Shown: one piece after another, positions 24,559 to 32,915 of the stretch
Numbering within the stretch: the stretch's first letter is position 1
Layout: each line of letters starts with the position of its first letter
Source: Listeria monocytogenes
GTDB lineage: Bacteria; Bacillota; Bacilli; Lactobacillales; Listeriaceae
Assembly: GCF_900187225.1 (NCBI RefSeq)
Contig: NZ_LT906436.1
Location: 2,791,501 to 2,855,500 of the forward strand
Direction: 5' to 3'
Length of the DNA stretch: 64,000 bases
Position numbers and translations under genes: made by a program
Notes under the pieces: generated by a model
Database searches by the model: none
Told to the model about the DNA's origin: nothing
What the model saw: the letters and a program-made list of their open reading frames with translations, nothing else

Positions 24559-25377
24559 ATGAAAATACATAAACTAACTTGGGTGCTATTAATGGGGCTA
24601 TTACTGCTCTCATCCTGTTCCACGAAGCAACCAAACCTATACTTGTCAGCAAATGCCGCCGCGGTTTATTCAGTCGAAAATGGCAAACCATTATATGAAC
24701 AAAATGCCGATAAAGTAATGCCAATTGCAAGTTTAAGCAAACTAATGACAGCTTTTTTAGTTTTAGAGGCTGTGGATAACAATGAATTATCGTGGGATGA
24801 AAAGCTTAATCTTGTTCGGTTGGATGATCCTTCCGCGGTTTCCCTTTACGCGATTACACAAAAAAGAACGTGGTCCGTCAGGGATTTATACAGCGCGATG
24901 CTCACTATGTCTGCAAATGATGCCGCGGAAACACTGGGAGATCGTTTAGACGGAGCTGATTTTCCCAAAGAAATGAATAACCAGGCTAAAAAATCAGGTA
25001 TGTCGAGTAAGACTACATTTGTCAGTGCTAGCGGACTTGATGTCGACGGGAAATCCGCGGTTTCCACCACAAAGGATTTATTTTTGCTATCATCTAAATT
25101 AATTTCCACTCATCCTGAAGTGTTAGAAACAACTTCCAAACCCACTGTCACCACTGACAAAGGAGCCAAACTCGAATCCACGAACGACTTACTCGGTTCG
25201 ATTCAAGGGTTAGATGGACTGAAAACTGGATTTACAGATGAAGCCGGCTATTGCTTTATTGGAACAGCTGAACGTGGAGGAAAACGTGTGATTTCGATTG
25301 TTCTAGATGCAGGAACTGCGGAAAAACGGTTTAAAGATACGGAGAAGCTGATGGAGGTTGGGTTTAAAGAAGATTAG
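24559..25377 (+). CDS. Lipoprotein D-alanyl-D-alanine carboxypeptidase (low-molecular-weight PBP)
   Basis: Trims the terminal D-Ala from peptidoglycan pentapeptides at the outer membrane face. The 272 residues start with a lipoprotein signal peptide ending LLLLSSC (lipidated Cys20), and then show the three penicillin-binding motifs: SxxK in IASLSKLMTAF, SxN in TMSANDAAE and KTG in GLKTGFTDEAGYC. It lacks the C-terminal beta-domain and amphipathic anchor of DacA, consistent with lipid anchoring. ATG 24559 has AGGAGGA upstream; an in-frame extension of 18 codons is rejected. It corresponds in position and size to the L. monocytogenes Lmo2812 carboxypeptidase. Confidence 0.93.
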   Translation: MKIHKLTWVLLMGLLLLSSCSTKQPNLYLSANAAAVYSVENGKPLYEQNADKVMPIASLSKLMTAFLVLEAVDNNELSWDEKLNLVRLDDPSAVSLYAITQKRTWSVRDLYSAMLTMSANDAAETLGDRLDGADFPKEMNNQAKKSGMSSKTTFVSASGLDVDGKSAVSTTKDLFLLSSKLISTHPEVLETTSKPTVTTDKGAKLESTNDLLGSIQGLDGLKTGFTDEAGYCFIGTAERGGKRVISIVLDAGTAEKRFKDTEKLMEVGFKED

Positions 25378-25384
25378 TGGCATG

Positions 25385-25419
25385 AAAAAGAACTTCTCGT
25401 TGATTGAGAAGTTCTTTTT
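25385..25419. terminator. Bidirectional terminator between carboxypeptidase and glycosylase genes
   Basis: AAAAAGAACTTCTC (25385-25398) pairs perfectly with GAGAAGTTCTTTTT (25406-25419). It serves the plus-strand carboxypeptidase and the convergent minus-strand gene. Confidence 0.92.
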
Positions 25420-25433
25420 TAAATAGCTCAGCA

Positions 25434-26141
25434 TCAACTCTTTAAAGCAGAAAGATACTTTTCCATATAAACATCTTTATTTTTAGAATTATATTGCATA
25501 ATAAAACGTGGATGTTCTAAAGGTATAATTGTATCAAAAAAATGATGCTCTTTATTTATTTTTGATACAAAATCAAAATTATCTCCGCTACCAATGCAGT
25601 AGCAGACCGAAGTATCTATCCCAAAATCTATTTGGCTGCGGATTGACTCTAGTATAAATGGCTTCAGCGTAGCTTGAAGTTTCTTATTCTCATAATAGTT
25701 ACAATTAACCTCATTGCCTTTTGCATTCGTGCGCACAATGCCAAGTGGACAAACAAAATTCATGTAAAAGTCAGTATAAAATGGCTTACAACCCCCGTAT
25801 TCTGTCATAACATCATATAAAAAATCTGAGGAAGACTGGTTTATAAAAAATTTATCAATAAAAATACCGGTTTCGTTTTGAATGTGTTTCGCGTCTTCAA
25901 AAGGGACTCCTGTAACAGCAGATCCTCTCCGGGCGGGAGAACTTCCAAGTATTATCCGGCGCGGTTTAGTATCATTATAGTATTTCTGATAAAATGCCAT
26001 CGTTATTTTTTGCACTAGTTCGCTTTGATCACCAGAATATGGGTTAACTGTGCGATACCCCTCCGGCAAATCAAACGAACAATTCGCAAGCGCCTCATTA
26101 AACTGCAATATTCGTTTAGCAATAGTTGTATTTTCAGTCAT
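25434..26141 (-). CDS. SMUG2-like uracil-DNA glycosylase-superfamily protein
   Basis: A 235-residue protein. Residues about 62-80 read RIILGSSPARRGSAVTGVPF, resembling the water-activating loop (GxNP/GSSP) of uracil-DNA glycosylases, and IIPLEHPRFIMQYN near residue 212 resembles the HPS/HPR DNA-intercalation loop. GIDTSVCYCIGSGDNFDFVS forms the strand preceding it. It would excise uracil or oxidised pyrimidines; specificity is not readable. It follows a TetR gene by 23 bases and is probably co-transcribed with it, an unusual pairing for a repair enzyme. Confidence 0.75.
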   Translation of the reverse strand: MTENTTIAKRILQFNEALANCSFDLPEGYRTVNPYSGDQSELVQKITMAFYQKYYNDTKPRRIILGSSPARRGSAVTGVPFEDAKHIQNETGIFIDKFFINQSSSDFLYDVMTEYGGCKPFYTDFYMNFVCPLGIVRTNAKGNEVNCNYYENKKLQATLKPFILESIRSQIDFGIDTSVCYCIGSGDNFDFVSKINKEHHFFDTIIPLEHPRFIMQYNSKNKDVYMEKYLSALKS

Positions 26142-26164
26142 GTAAATTAGCCCTCTCTTTATTT

Positions 26165-26692
26165 TTACTTAACAATCTGCCAAACATCCTCAAATAAATC
26201 CACATAACCCGCTTGCTCCCACCTACTCGCAAAATAGGGATTATGAAAATAAGTGAACGCCGTAATAATCGCGTTTCCTTGGTTCGTTCGACCGCTAACT
26301 TCCTCGGCTTTTTGCGCTAAATGTGCTACGTGGTTTTTCACTAATTCTTCATTTTGTTCAATATAATCCGTATAAAGTAAAAACATTTTTCGGTCGGTTT
26401 TGTATCGTTTTTTCTTAGTATCGGCCAAGAGCCAAAGCCAGTCGTGAAGCGCATCATCTGGTGTTTGCCCTGCGTCCTGTGTCCAAGCGAAAATCTCCCG
26501 CGAAGTTTCCTCTAACCACCGTAGCGCCAACTTTTGAAATAAATCCTCTTTATTCCGATAATGCTTATAAAGCGCCGCATGTGTGACGTTCAAATTACTC
26601 GCAATATCATACAGCGTCGTCTTCTCCATACCTTTTTCGTAGATGATTTTTTCTGCCATATTTAAAATGATTTCTTGTGATAGTCTCGCCAT
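26165..26692 (-). CDS. TetR-family transcriptional regulator
   Basis: A 175-residue repressor. The N-terminal HTH is typical: IILNMAEKIIYEKGMEKTTL, then YDIASNLNVTHAALYKHYRN. The C-terminal ligand-binding helices are YbiH/YxaF-like by pattern only. ATG 26692 has GAGGG seven bases upstream. It is divergent from the SDR gene; two identical-geometry inverted repeats in the shared gap are its probable operators. The ligand is unknown. Confidence 0.9.
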   Translation of the reverse strand: MARLSQEIILNMAEKIIYEKGMEKTTLYDIASNLNVTHAALYKHYRNKEDLFQKLALRWLEETSREIFAWTQDAGQTPDDALHDWLWLLADTKKKRYKTDRKMFLLYTDYIEQNEELVKNHVAHLAQKAEEVSGRTNQGNAIITAFTYFHNPYFASRWEQAGYVDLFEDVWQIVK

Positions 26693-26747
26693 TTTAATCC
26701 CTCTATTCAACTCATTCTTTGCTTTTTATTATACAGGAAAACAAAAA

Positions 26748-26773
26748 AGTTACAAATCCTTGACAAAGTAACT
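26748..26773. promoter_or_regulatory. TetR operator 1
   Basis: AGTTAC and GTAACT arms with starts 19 bases apart (GTTAC at 26749, GTAAC at 26768). The site covers the -35 element of the SDR promoter. Confidence 0.65.
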
Positions 26774-26787
26774 AAAAGGAGTATACT
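26760..26787 (+). promoter_or_regulatory. Promoter of the SDR gene
   Basis: TTGACA (26760-26765), 16-base spacer, TATACT (26782-26787). Confidence 0.8.
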
Positions 26788-26798
26788 TCCAACTATAA

Positions 26799-26824
26799 AG
26801 TTACTAAAAATTAAAAAAGTAACT
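26799..26824. promoter_or_regulatory. TetR operator 2
   Basis: AGTTAC and GTAACT arms with the same 19-base offset as operator 1 (GTTAC at 26800, GTAAC at 26819). It covers the SDR transcription start region. Centres of the two operators are 51 bases apart. Confidence 0.65.
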
Positions 26825-26852
26825 AACTTGTACTTAAAGGAGCGAATAGATT

Positions 26853-27584
26853 ATGACAAATAAACGTGTTGCATTTATTTTAGGGGGTTCTGGCGGTATT
26901 GGTAAGGCCGTCGTCCAAAAATTGGTCGAACAAAATTTTGCGGTTGCAGTTCATTACGCGGGTAATAAGGCTAAAGCCGAGACGCTTGTTGAAAACATTG
27001 TGAAGTCTGGTGGAGAAGCGATTAGTGTTGGCGGCGATGTTGCTGACGAGGCGCAGATGATTCGTGCATTTGATTTCATTGAAAGCCAGTTTGGTGGAAT
27101 TGATGTTGTCATTAACACAGCAGGTATTATGAAATTAAGCCCGATTGCTACTTTGGATATGGATGATTTTGACCTGATTCAACGTACCAACGTCCGTGGA
27201 ACTTTTGTTGTTTCCAAGCAAGCTGCCCTTCGAGTTCGAAATGGTGGCGCGATTATCAATTTCTCCACTTCGGTAACACGTACCAGTTTTCCGACTTACG
27301 GGGCCTATGTTGCTAGTAAGGCCGGGGTTGAGTCGCTCACATTAATTCTGGCACGCGAGCTTCGTGGGAAAGATATAACCGTTAATGCAGTCGCTCCCGG
27401 CCCGACCGCCACTCCGTTATTTTTGACTGGAAAAGATGATAAAACAATCGACAACTTAGCAAAAGCCACACCTTTGGAACGTCTAGGACAACCTGAAGAT
27501 ATCGCAGAAACCGTAGCATTTTTAGCCGGGCCTGCACGCTGGGTGAATGGTCAAGTCATTTTCACTAATGGCGGATTAGCTTAA
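26853..27584 (+). CDS. Short-chain dehydrogenase/reductase (FabG-like)
   Basis: A 243-residue classical SDR. The nucleotide-binding motif is FILGGSGGIGKAVVQKL, NTAG lies at the end of beta-4, the catalytic Ser is in IINFSTSVT and the YxxxK in YGAYVASKAGVESL; NAVAPGPTATPLF follows. AAAGGAG precedes ATG 26853. Controlled by the divergent TetR repressor. Annotated in relatives as 3-oxoacyl-ACP reductase-like, but with this context a xenobiotic or aldehyde substrate is as likely. Confidence 0.9.
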   Translation: MTNKRVAFILGGSGGIGKAVVQKLVEQNFAVAVHYAGNKAKAETLVENIVKSGGEAISVGGDVADEAQMIRAFDFIESQFGGIDVVINTAGIMKLSPIATLDMDDFDLIQRTNVRGTFVVSKQAALRVRNGGAIINFSTSVTRTSFPTYGAYVASKAGVESLTLILARELRGKDITVNAVAPGPTATPLFLTGKDDKTIDNLAKATPLERLGQPEDIAETVAFLAGPARWVNGQVIFTNGGLA

Positions 27585-27586
27585 TT

Positions 27587-27626
27587 AAAAAAGGAGGAAA
27601 ACACAGCTATCTGGTTTTCCTCCTTT
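27587..27626. terminator. Bidirectional terminator between SDR and MFS genes
   Basis: AAAGGAGGAAAAC (27590-27602) pairs perfectly with GTTTTCCTCCTTT (27614-27626). It lies between convergent genes. Confidence 0.92.
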
Positions 27627-27630
27627 GATT

Positions 27631-28824
27631 TTATTGGTGGTTTTTAATCGCTAAAACAATCAATCCCGATACTAATAAAGTTAACGCCAAGAACAGAAAA
27701 GCCGATTGATAAGAGTTAGTCGCATTTACCAAATCCCCTATAATCATTGGTGCGAAAAAGCCACCTAAAACCCCGCCCGAGTTAATAGCCGCGTATTTTG
27801 TCGCAATGTGGCTCTGTTGAAACAACTTGTGCGGTAACCCCATTAGCGTTGTAAAGGCCATGATGAGGAAAATATTACATAAACACAAGCAAATAACCGA
27901 TAGCGCTAATTGTTCAAATAAATACACCCCGTATACGGCAAACGCCCCAAGCACACAAAATGCGAAAATAATAATCGGCTCTTTTCCTTTGAAAAAACGA
28001 CTAATAAAATAGCCACCGACAACTCCTGCAATTAAAATACACAGCCCAGCTAAAGAACTAATATAACTCACTTCGCTAATAGAAATCCCTCTAACCTCGT
28101 TCAAATAAGAAGCAAGCCAACTTGTTAAACCGTAGTTCGCTGCATTTATAAAAAGCGCCGATAACAAAAGAATCCACAGTTGTTTATCTTTTAAAAGTTC
28201 TGAGAAAGGTACTTTAATTTTTTCTTTTTGAGTATTTAGGTCTATTTTCGGCGCTTTAGGTACGACGATTAAAATCAGAAACCCAATCAAAATCACCGCA
28301 AAACCAATCCAGTAATACGTATTGCGCCATCCTACTGATAGCAGAAGTTGCGCGATTAATAATGGGCCAATAAATGCCGCAAAACCAGAGGAAGCGAGCA
28401 TTGCTGACTGCGCAAAACCTCGCTTGTTTAATGGAATATGAAGTGAAATATAATTACTAACAGACGGGGGATAACCCGCATGTCCGAGCGCCCCCGATAA
28501 GAAACGAATAACAACTAAAAACAGTAAGGAGTACCCAAAACCAAAAATAACAAGAAACAAACCTACAATAATAATCGATATCGCAAGGACTGGTCGTGCG
28601 CCAATCCGGTTGTTTAAGTAACCCATCGGAATTTGAAAAAGCGTGTAACCGAGAAAGAACGCACTTAAAATTAACCCTTTTTGACTTGGATCAAATCCTA
28701 AATCCTGAGAAACAGTCACAAGCGAAATTCCAATAGTATATTTATCCACGTATACACTGGTGTAGCCTATAAATAGAACAAGTAATACAATTAATGAATG
28801 TCTTTCTCCTTTGACCTGATTCAT
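27631..28824 (-). CDS. MFS transporter (ACS/hexuronate-like)
   Basis: A 397-residue, 12-helix permease. Motif A-like YLNNRIGARPVLAI follows helix 2, and the anion:cation symporter features are YVDKYTIGISLV in helix 1 and RFLSGALGHAGYPPSVSNYI in helix 4-5. It lies downstream of a hairpin that ends the amidohydrolase transcript, so it probably has its own promoter. The substrate could be an organic anion or peptide-like compound processed by the adjacent amidohydrolases (inference). Confidence 0.85.
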   Translation of the reverse strand: MNQVKGERHSLIVLLVLFIGYTSVYVDKYTIGISLVTVSQDLGFDPSQKGLILSAFFLGYTLFQIPMGYLNNRIGARPVLAISIIIVGLFLVIFGFGYSLLFLVVIRFLSGALGHAGYPPSVSNYISLHIPLNKRGFAQSAMLASSGFAAFIGPLLIAQLLLSVGWRNTYYWIGFAVILIGFLILIVVPKAPKIDLNTQKEKIKVPFSELLKDKQLWILLLSALFINAANYGLTSWLASYLNEVRGISISEVSYISSLAGLCILIAGVVGGYFISRFFKGKEPIIIFAFCVLGAFAVYGVYLFEQLALSVICLCLCNIFLIMAFTTLMGLPHKLFQQSHIATKYAAINSGGVLGGFFAPMIIGDLVNATNSYQSAFLFLALTLLVSGLIVLAIKNHQ

Positions 28825-28862
28825 TTGAATTCACTCCACTCTTCTATAGTCCCGCCAATTGC

Positions 28863-28902
28863 AAAAGAGCATAACCAGATTCTTTTTCTGACTATGCTCT
28901 TT
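28863..28902 (-). terminator. Terminator of the amidohydrolase-MFS-amidohydrolase operon
   Basis: AAAGAGCATA (28863-28872) pairs with TATGCTCTTT (28892-28901); loop about 19 bases. T residues follow on the minus strand only weakly. Confidence 0.65.
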
Positions 28903-28911
28903 TCAAAGCTA

Positions 28912-30102
28912 TTATCCATTTAATTTATAATAATCTAAAACCACGTCCGCAACCGATTTGGCAGCAACTAACAGCGCATCTTCATCAATATCAAATTTTG
29001 GATGATGATTAAAATAAGCAATCGAAGTATTTTTCGGTTTCGCGCCAATATAGAAGAAGACACCAGGAATTTTTTGTAAATAATAAGCAAAATCCTCTGA
29101 TCCGGAAAGCATGTCGTATTCAGAAATGCCCGTTAGGTACTCGCCAACACCTTTTTGCAAACTTGCAACTACTTGTTCCGTTACAGCTGGATCGTTGTAA
29201 AGTGGTGGGTAGTCATTCGTATACGTTAGTTCCACCGTTACGCTAAACATTGCTTCAATACCAGCAACAATACGGTGAATCTCTGCGTCTATTTTATCAC
29301 GATTCTCCGTGTTCATATAACGCACATCGCCTTCTAACTCAACCGCATCCTTAATAACGTTAAAACTACCTTTACCATCAAAAGAACCAATCGTTATTAC
29401 GCCAGTATCAAATGGGTTCAAACGGCGGCTCACTACTGTTTGAATGGCTGTCACAAAATAAGCGCCTGCGACAATCGCATCATTTGCCATATGTGGAGAC
29501 GAACCATGCCCGCCAACACCTTGAATTTTAAGTTTAAAATAAGTGCGACCAGCCATCGCGTAGCCACTATGATAATAAACTTGCCCGCTTTCACCAAATG
29601 GGAATACATGAATACCAAAAATTTGATCCACATCATCTAAAATACCCGACTCGACAACGCTTTTCGCTCCGCCGGGAGGTGTTTCTTCGGCATGTTGATG
29701 AACAATTTTTATCGTTCCAGGGATGTTTTCTTTTAGTTGGATTAAACAATCTGCCAAAACGAGTAAATAAGCAGTATGTCCGTCATGACCACATGCATGC
29801 ATTACGCCAGGGTTTTTAGATTTAAATGGCAATTCCGTTTGCTCTTCAATCGGAAGAGCATCAAAATCGGCACGTAACGCAATCGTTTTCCCCGGCTTCT
29901 CGCCTTTAATCGTTACAACAACGGCATGACCATTACCCACTTCAGTTGCCACTTCCACGTCTTTTCCTTTGTAAAAATCTTGGATGAAATTTGCTGTTTC
30001 TGTTTCATGAAACGATAATTCAGGATGTTCGTGCAAATGACGTCTAATCTGAGTGATTTCATCTTTTCGTTCCTGAAGCATATTCATTAACTGAGTACGC
30101 AT
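28912..30102 (-). CDS. M20D amidohydrolase (aminoacylase/HipO family), copy 1
   Basis: A 396-residue zinc amidohydrolase. Metal ligands appear in HACGHDGHTAYLL, QHAEETPPGGAK (with catalytic Glu-Glu) and the C-terminal SGSEDFAYYLQ; NHHPKFDIDEDALL closes the site. It removes N-acyl groups from amino acids or hydrolyses peptide-like amides (established for the family). It is closely related to the protein at 31518-32705 (shared HLHEHPELSF, RRLNPFDTGVITIGSFDGKG-like and VIKDAVELEGDVR blocks). Both flank an MFS gene in one operon. Confidence 0.92.
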   Translation of the reverse strand: MRTQLMNMLQERKDEITQIRRHLHEHPELSFHETETANFIQDFYKGKDVEVATEVGNGHAVVVTIKGEKPGKTIALRADFDALPIEEQTELPFKSKNPGVMHACGHDGHTAYLLVLADCLIQLKENIPGTIKIVHQHAEETPPGGAKSVVESGILDDVDQIFGIHVFPFGESGQVYYHSGYAMAGRTYFKLKIQGVGGHGSSPHMANDAIVAGAYFVTAIQTVVSRRLNPFDTGVITIGSFDGKGSFNVIKDAVELEGDVRYMNTENRDKIDAEIHRIVAGIEAMFSVTVELTYTNDYPPLYNDPAVTEQVVASLQKGVGEYLTGISEYDMLSGSEDFAYYLQKIPGVFFYIGAKPKNTSIAYFNHHPKFDIDEDALLVAAKSVADVVLDYYKLNG

Positions 30103-30117
30103 GATAAATCCAACCTC

Positions 30118-31518
30118 CTATTCTTTTGCGGCTTTTAATTCGAGCGCTTTTTTCGCAGATGGTGTTGTTATAGCAACGGAAATAAGTGAAACGACACAAA
30201 AACCGACGTTCGTTAAAAGCCCCACCATTGCGGCTAAATCAATATTTCCTGAAAGTGCAATCACACCATAAATCGTAGCAGATATCGCCACGCCGAATGA
30301 GCCACCTAGCGAACTTGCCATTTTGTAAATACCAGATGCTACTCCGACTTTATCTTCTGGAGCATTAGAAATGGCTGTATCTGTTGAAGGAGTCGCATAC
30401 ATGCCAAGTCCAATCCCGAATAAAGCAAAACCGATAAATACAAGCACTGTATAAAGGGTTCCCGGAATAAACGTCAGCGCCATTAGTGCAATACCAACAG
30501 CCGTAATACCAGAGCCTAAAATCATTGGTTTACGCGCACCAACACGTTGAAGAATTTTTTCACCGATGCGAATCATTCCGAGCACACAGACAAGATATCC
30601 GATAGAAAGTAAACCGGATTGGAACGCCGTAAAACCGCGACCAATTTGCACATAAGTGTTTGCGACAACCAGTGTTCCAGCTGCTGCGTTTAGCAAGAAG
30701 TTCGAAAGTGTTGCGCCTGTATAAGCTTTATTTTTAAACAACGAGAAATCAATAAATCCGTTTGCTTGTCGCAGTTCCACTCGGAAAAATAATCCCGCAG
30801 AAACTAGGAAAACAACGAGCATTGTAATAGTAATTGGGCTTGTCCAGCCAAATGTTGCGCCACGAGTAATAATAAGGTTCAAACAAACCATTGCGATAAC
30901 AAAAAGAACAAGACCAAATGAATCAAATTTTGCTTTTGTATTTTGAACGACTTTACTTTCTGGAGTACCTTTAATAAGTAGCATTCCAAGCAGTGCGAAT
31001 ACGATGGAAATAATGAAAATCCAGCGCCAGCCCATATATGTTGCGATAGCGCCACCTGCGAACGAACAAATACCTGATCCACCCCATGAGCCAATTGACC
31101 AGTAACTAAGTGCTCTTTGTCTATCTGCCCCGTCAAAATAAGTTTTCATTAAGGCAAGGGTTGCTGGCATAATACAAGCAGCTGAAAGACCTTGAATAAT
31201 ACGGCCGATAATAAGTAACGTCGACCCTTGAGTGACAACAAGTAGCAGTGAACCGATGATACTAAGAATAAGTCCGATATAAGTTAATTTCACGCGACCA
31301 AATTTGTCAGCCATCCCACCTGCTACAACGATAAAAATACCTGAGAATAGCGCGGTTAAACTGATGGCAATACTAAGTAAATCTGAGGAAATTCCAAGGT
31401 CAGATTGCACGGCCGGAACAATATTCACCATAGATTGAGCAAAAAGCCAAAACGTGATAACCCCGAAAACAATCCCAACGATTAGTTTATTTGTACCTTT
31501 ATACGCTGTTGAAGTCAT
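30118..31518 (-). CDS. MFS transporter, DHA2-like (14 TM)
   Basis: A 466-residue permease. It has motif A GGMADKFGRVKLTYIGLIL after helix 2, motif B in IIGRIIQGLSAACIMPATLA, and a motif-C-like FGIGLGMYATPSTDTAIS. Its ATG overlaps the stop of the preceding amidohydrolase gene by one base (TAATG), and the second amidohydrolase starts 15 bases downstream. A dedicated role in moving the amidohydrolase substrate or product is likely. Confidence 0.88.
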   Translation of the reverse strand: MTSTAYKGTNKLIVGIVFGVITFWLFAQSMVNIVPAVQSDLGISSDLLSIAISLTALFSGIFIVVAGGMADKFGRVKLTYIGLILSIIGSLLLVVTQGSTLLIIGRIIQGLSAACIMPATLALMKTYFDGADRQRALSYWSIGSWGGSGICSFAGGAIATYMGWRWIFIISIVFALLGMLLIKGTPESKVVQNTKAKFDSFGLVLFVIAMVCLNLIITRGATFGWTSPITITMLVVFLVSAGLFFRVELRQANGFIDFSLFKNKAYTGATLSNFLLNAAAGTLVVANTYVQIGRGFTAFQSGLLSIGYLVCVLGMIRIGEKILQRVGARKPMILGSGITAVGIALMALTFIPGTLYTVLVFIGFALFGIGLGMYATPSTDTAISNAPEDKVGVASGIYKMASSLGGSFGVAISATIYGVIALSGNIDLAAMVGLLTNVGFCVVSLISVAITTPSAKKALELKAAKE

Positions 31519-32705
31519 TAGTTATTCTCTCCTTTTAAGTAATCTACAACACAAGCTCCCATGGCTTTTGATGCAATTAATAATGCATCCTCATTGATGT
31601 CGAATTTTGGATGATGATGCGGGTAAAAATGGCCATCTGCCGGCATTGCTCCCACATAGAAAAATGAGCTCGGGCGTTCTTTTGCATAATAAGCAAAGTC
31701 TTCTGATGGTGGTTGCGGTTCACAGCGCACAACATCCGTGATTTCTGGGATTTTCGCTCCTTTAATAGATTTAACAACAAAGTCAGTCAAAGCTTCGTCA
31801 TTATTTAAAACCGGATAATCATTTTTGTAATCAAGTTCACAAGTAACGCCAAACATTGCTTCTATGCCGCTAACGATACGGGTAATTTCTTTTTGAATAA
31901 TGTTGCGTGCCTCTTCAGACATCGAGCGCACATCACCTTCAAGCTCAACCGCATCCTTTATGACATTAAAACTACCTTTTCCGTCAAAAGAACCAATTGT
32001 AATCGAGCCGACATCAAATGGATTTAAACGACGACTAATCACCGTTTGCACAGCTACTACAAATTCACTTGCTGCAACAATAGCATCATTTGCTAAATGC
32101 GGAGATGAGCCATGTCCACCTTGACCTTGTACCTTAAGTTTAAAATAAGAGCGACCAGTTTGAATCGCACCCTCACGGTAGAAAACCTCGCCCGTTTTCA
32201 TCGTAGACATCACATGAATTCCAAGTACATTATCTACACCATCCAGCGCCCCATCTTGAATCATTTGAATTGCGCCACCAGGAGGAGTTTCTTCCGCATG
32301 TTGATGTAAAATAACAAGTTTCCCTGTTAATTCTTGTTTCATTTCAATAAGTGTTTCTCCTAAAATAAGCATATAAGCAGTATGTCCGTCGTGACCACAA
32401 GCATGCATTACACCAGGATTTTTAGATGCAAAAGCTAGACCAGTTTCTTCTTGGATAGGAAGTGCATCAAAATCAGCGCGAATTGCAAGTGTCTTACCTG
32501 GTTTGCCTGTATCAATCGTTACTACAACGCCATTCCCGCCAACATGCGTCCGCACATCGCAGTCCATTTCTTTATAAAAATCCGCAATATACTTCGCCGT
32601 ATTCTCCTCTTGAAAAGAAAGTTCAGGGTGTTCATGTAAGTAACGACGAATTTCTATCATTCGATCTCGTTTTTCGTCTAGTTTTTGAAATAACTTCTCT
32701 TTCAT
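31518..32705 (-). CDS. M20D amidohydrolase (aminoacylase/HipO family), copy 2
   Basis: A 395-residue paralogue of the enzyme at 28912-30102, with HACGHDGHTAYML, QHAEETPPGGAI and PPSEDFAYYAKE as metal-site motifs and HHHPKFDINEDALL near the end. The ATG at 32705 is chosen because the earlier in-frame ATG is itself part of the GGAGG ribosome site. First gene of the operon. The 32706-32915 gap holds a TATAAT (32770-32775) and the inverted repeat CAAACT/AGTTTG (32784-32801), but no convincing -35. Confidence 0.92.
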   Translation of the reverse strand: MKEKLFQKLDEKRDRMIEIRRYLHEHPELSFQEENTAKYIADFYKEMDCDVRTHVGGNGVVVTIDTGKPGKTLAIRADFDALPIQEETGLAFASKNPGVMHACGHDGHTAYMLILGETLIEMKQELTGKLVILHQHAEETPPGGAIQMIQDGALDGVDNVLGIHVMSTMKTGEVFYREGAIQTGRSYFKLKVQGQGGHGSSPHLANDAIVAASEFVVAVQTVISRRLNPFDVGSITIGSFDGKGSFNVIKDAVELEGDVRSMSEEARNIIQKEITRIVSGIEAMFGVTCELDYKNDYPVLNNDEALTDFVVKSIKGAKIPEITDVVRCEPQPPSEDFAYYAKERPSSFFYVGAMPADGHFYPHHHPKFDINEDALLIASKAMGACVVDYLKGENN

Positions 32706-32883
32706 TGTCCAAACCTCCATTTTTAATACTTCCGCTGGCCAGAACTTCCGTATTTTTAACTACACCTTTATTATAAAAAAAAACAAACTAAAAGAAGTTT
32801 GCTTTTTTGCTTAGTTTTAGCTTGAAATTTTCTTCTTTTCTAAACCGTAGCAACCAATGTCAAAAATCCGGTGTTAGGGGCAT

Positions 32884-32914
32884 AAAAAAAGTTCAACTGC
32901 AGGAGTTGAACCTT
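32884..32914 (-). terminator. Terminator of the AraC-GH39 gene
   Basis: GTTCAACT (32891-32898) pairs with AGTTGAAC (32904-32911), extended by GGs and As, and is followed on the minus strand by seven T. Confidence 0.85.
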
Positions 32915-32915
32915 T

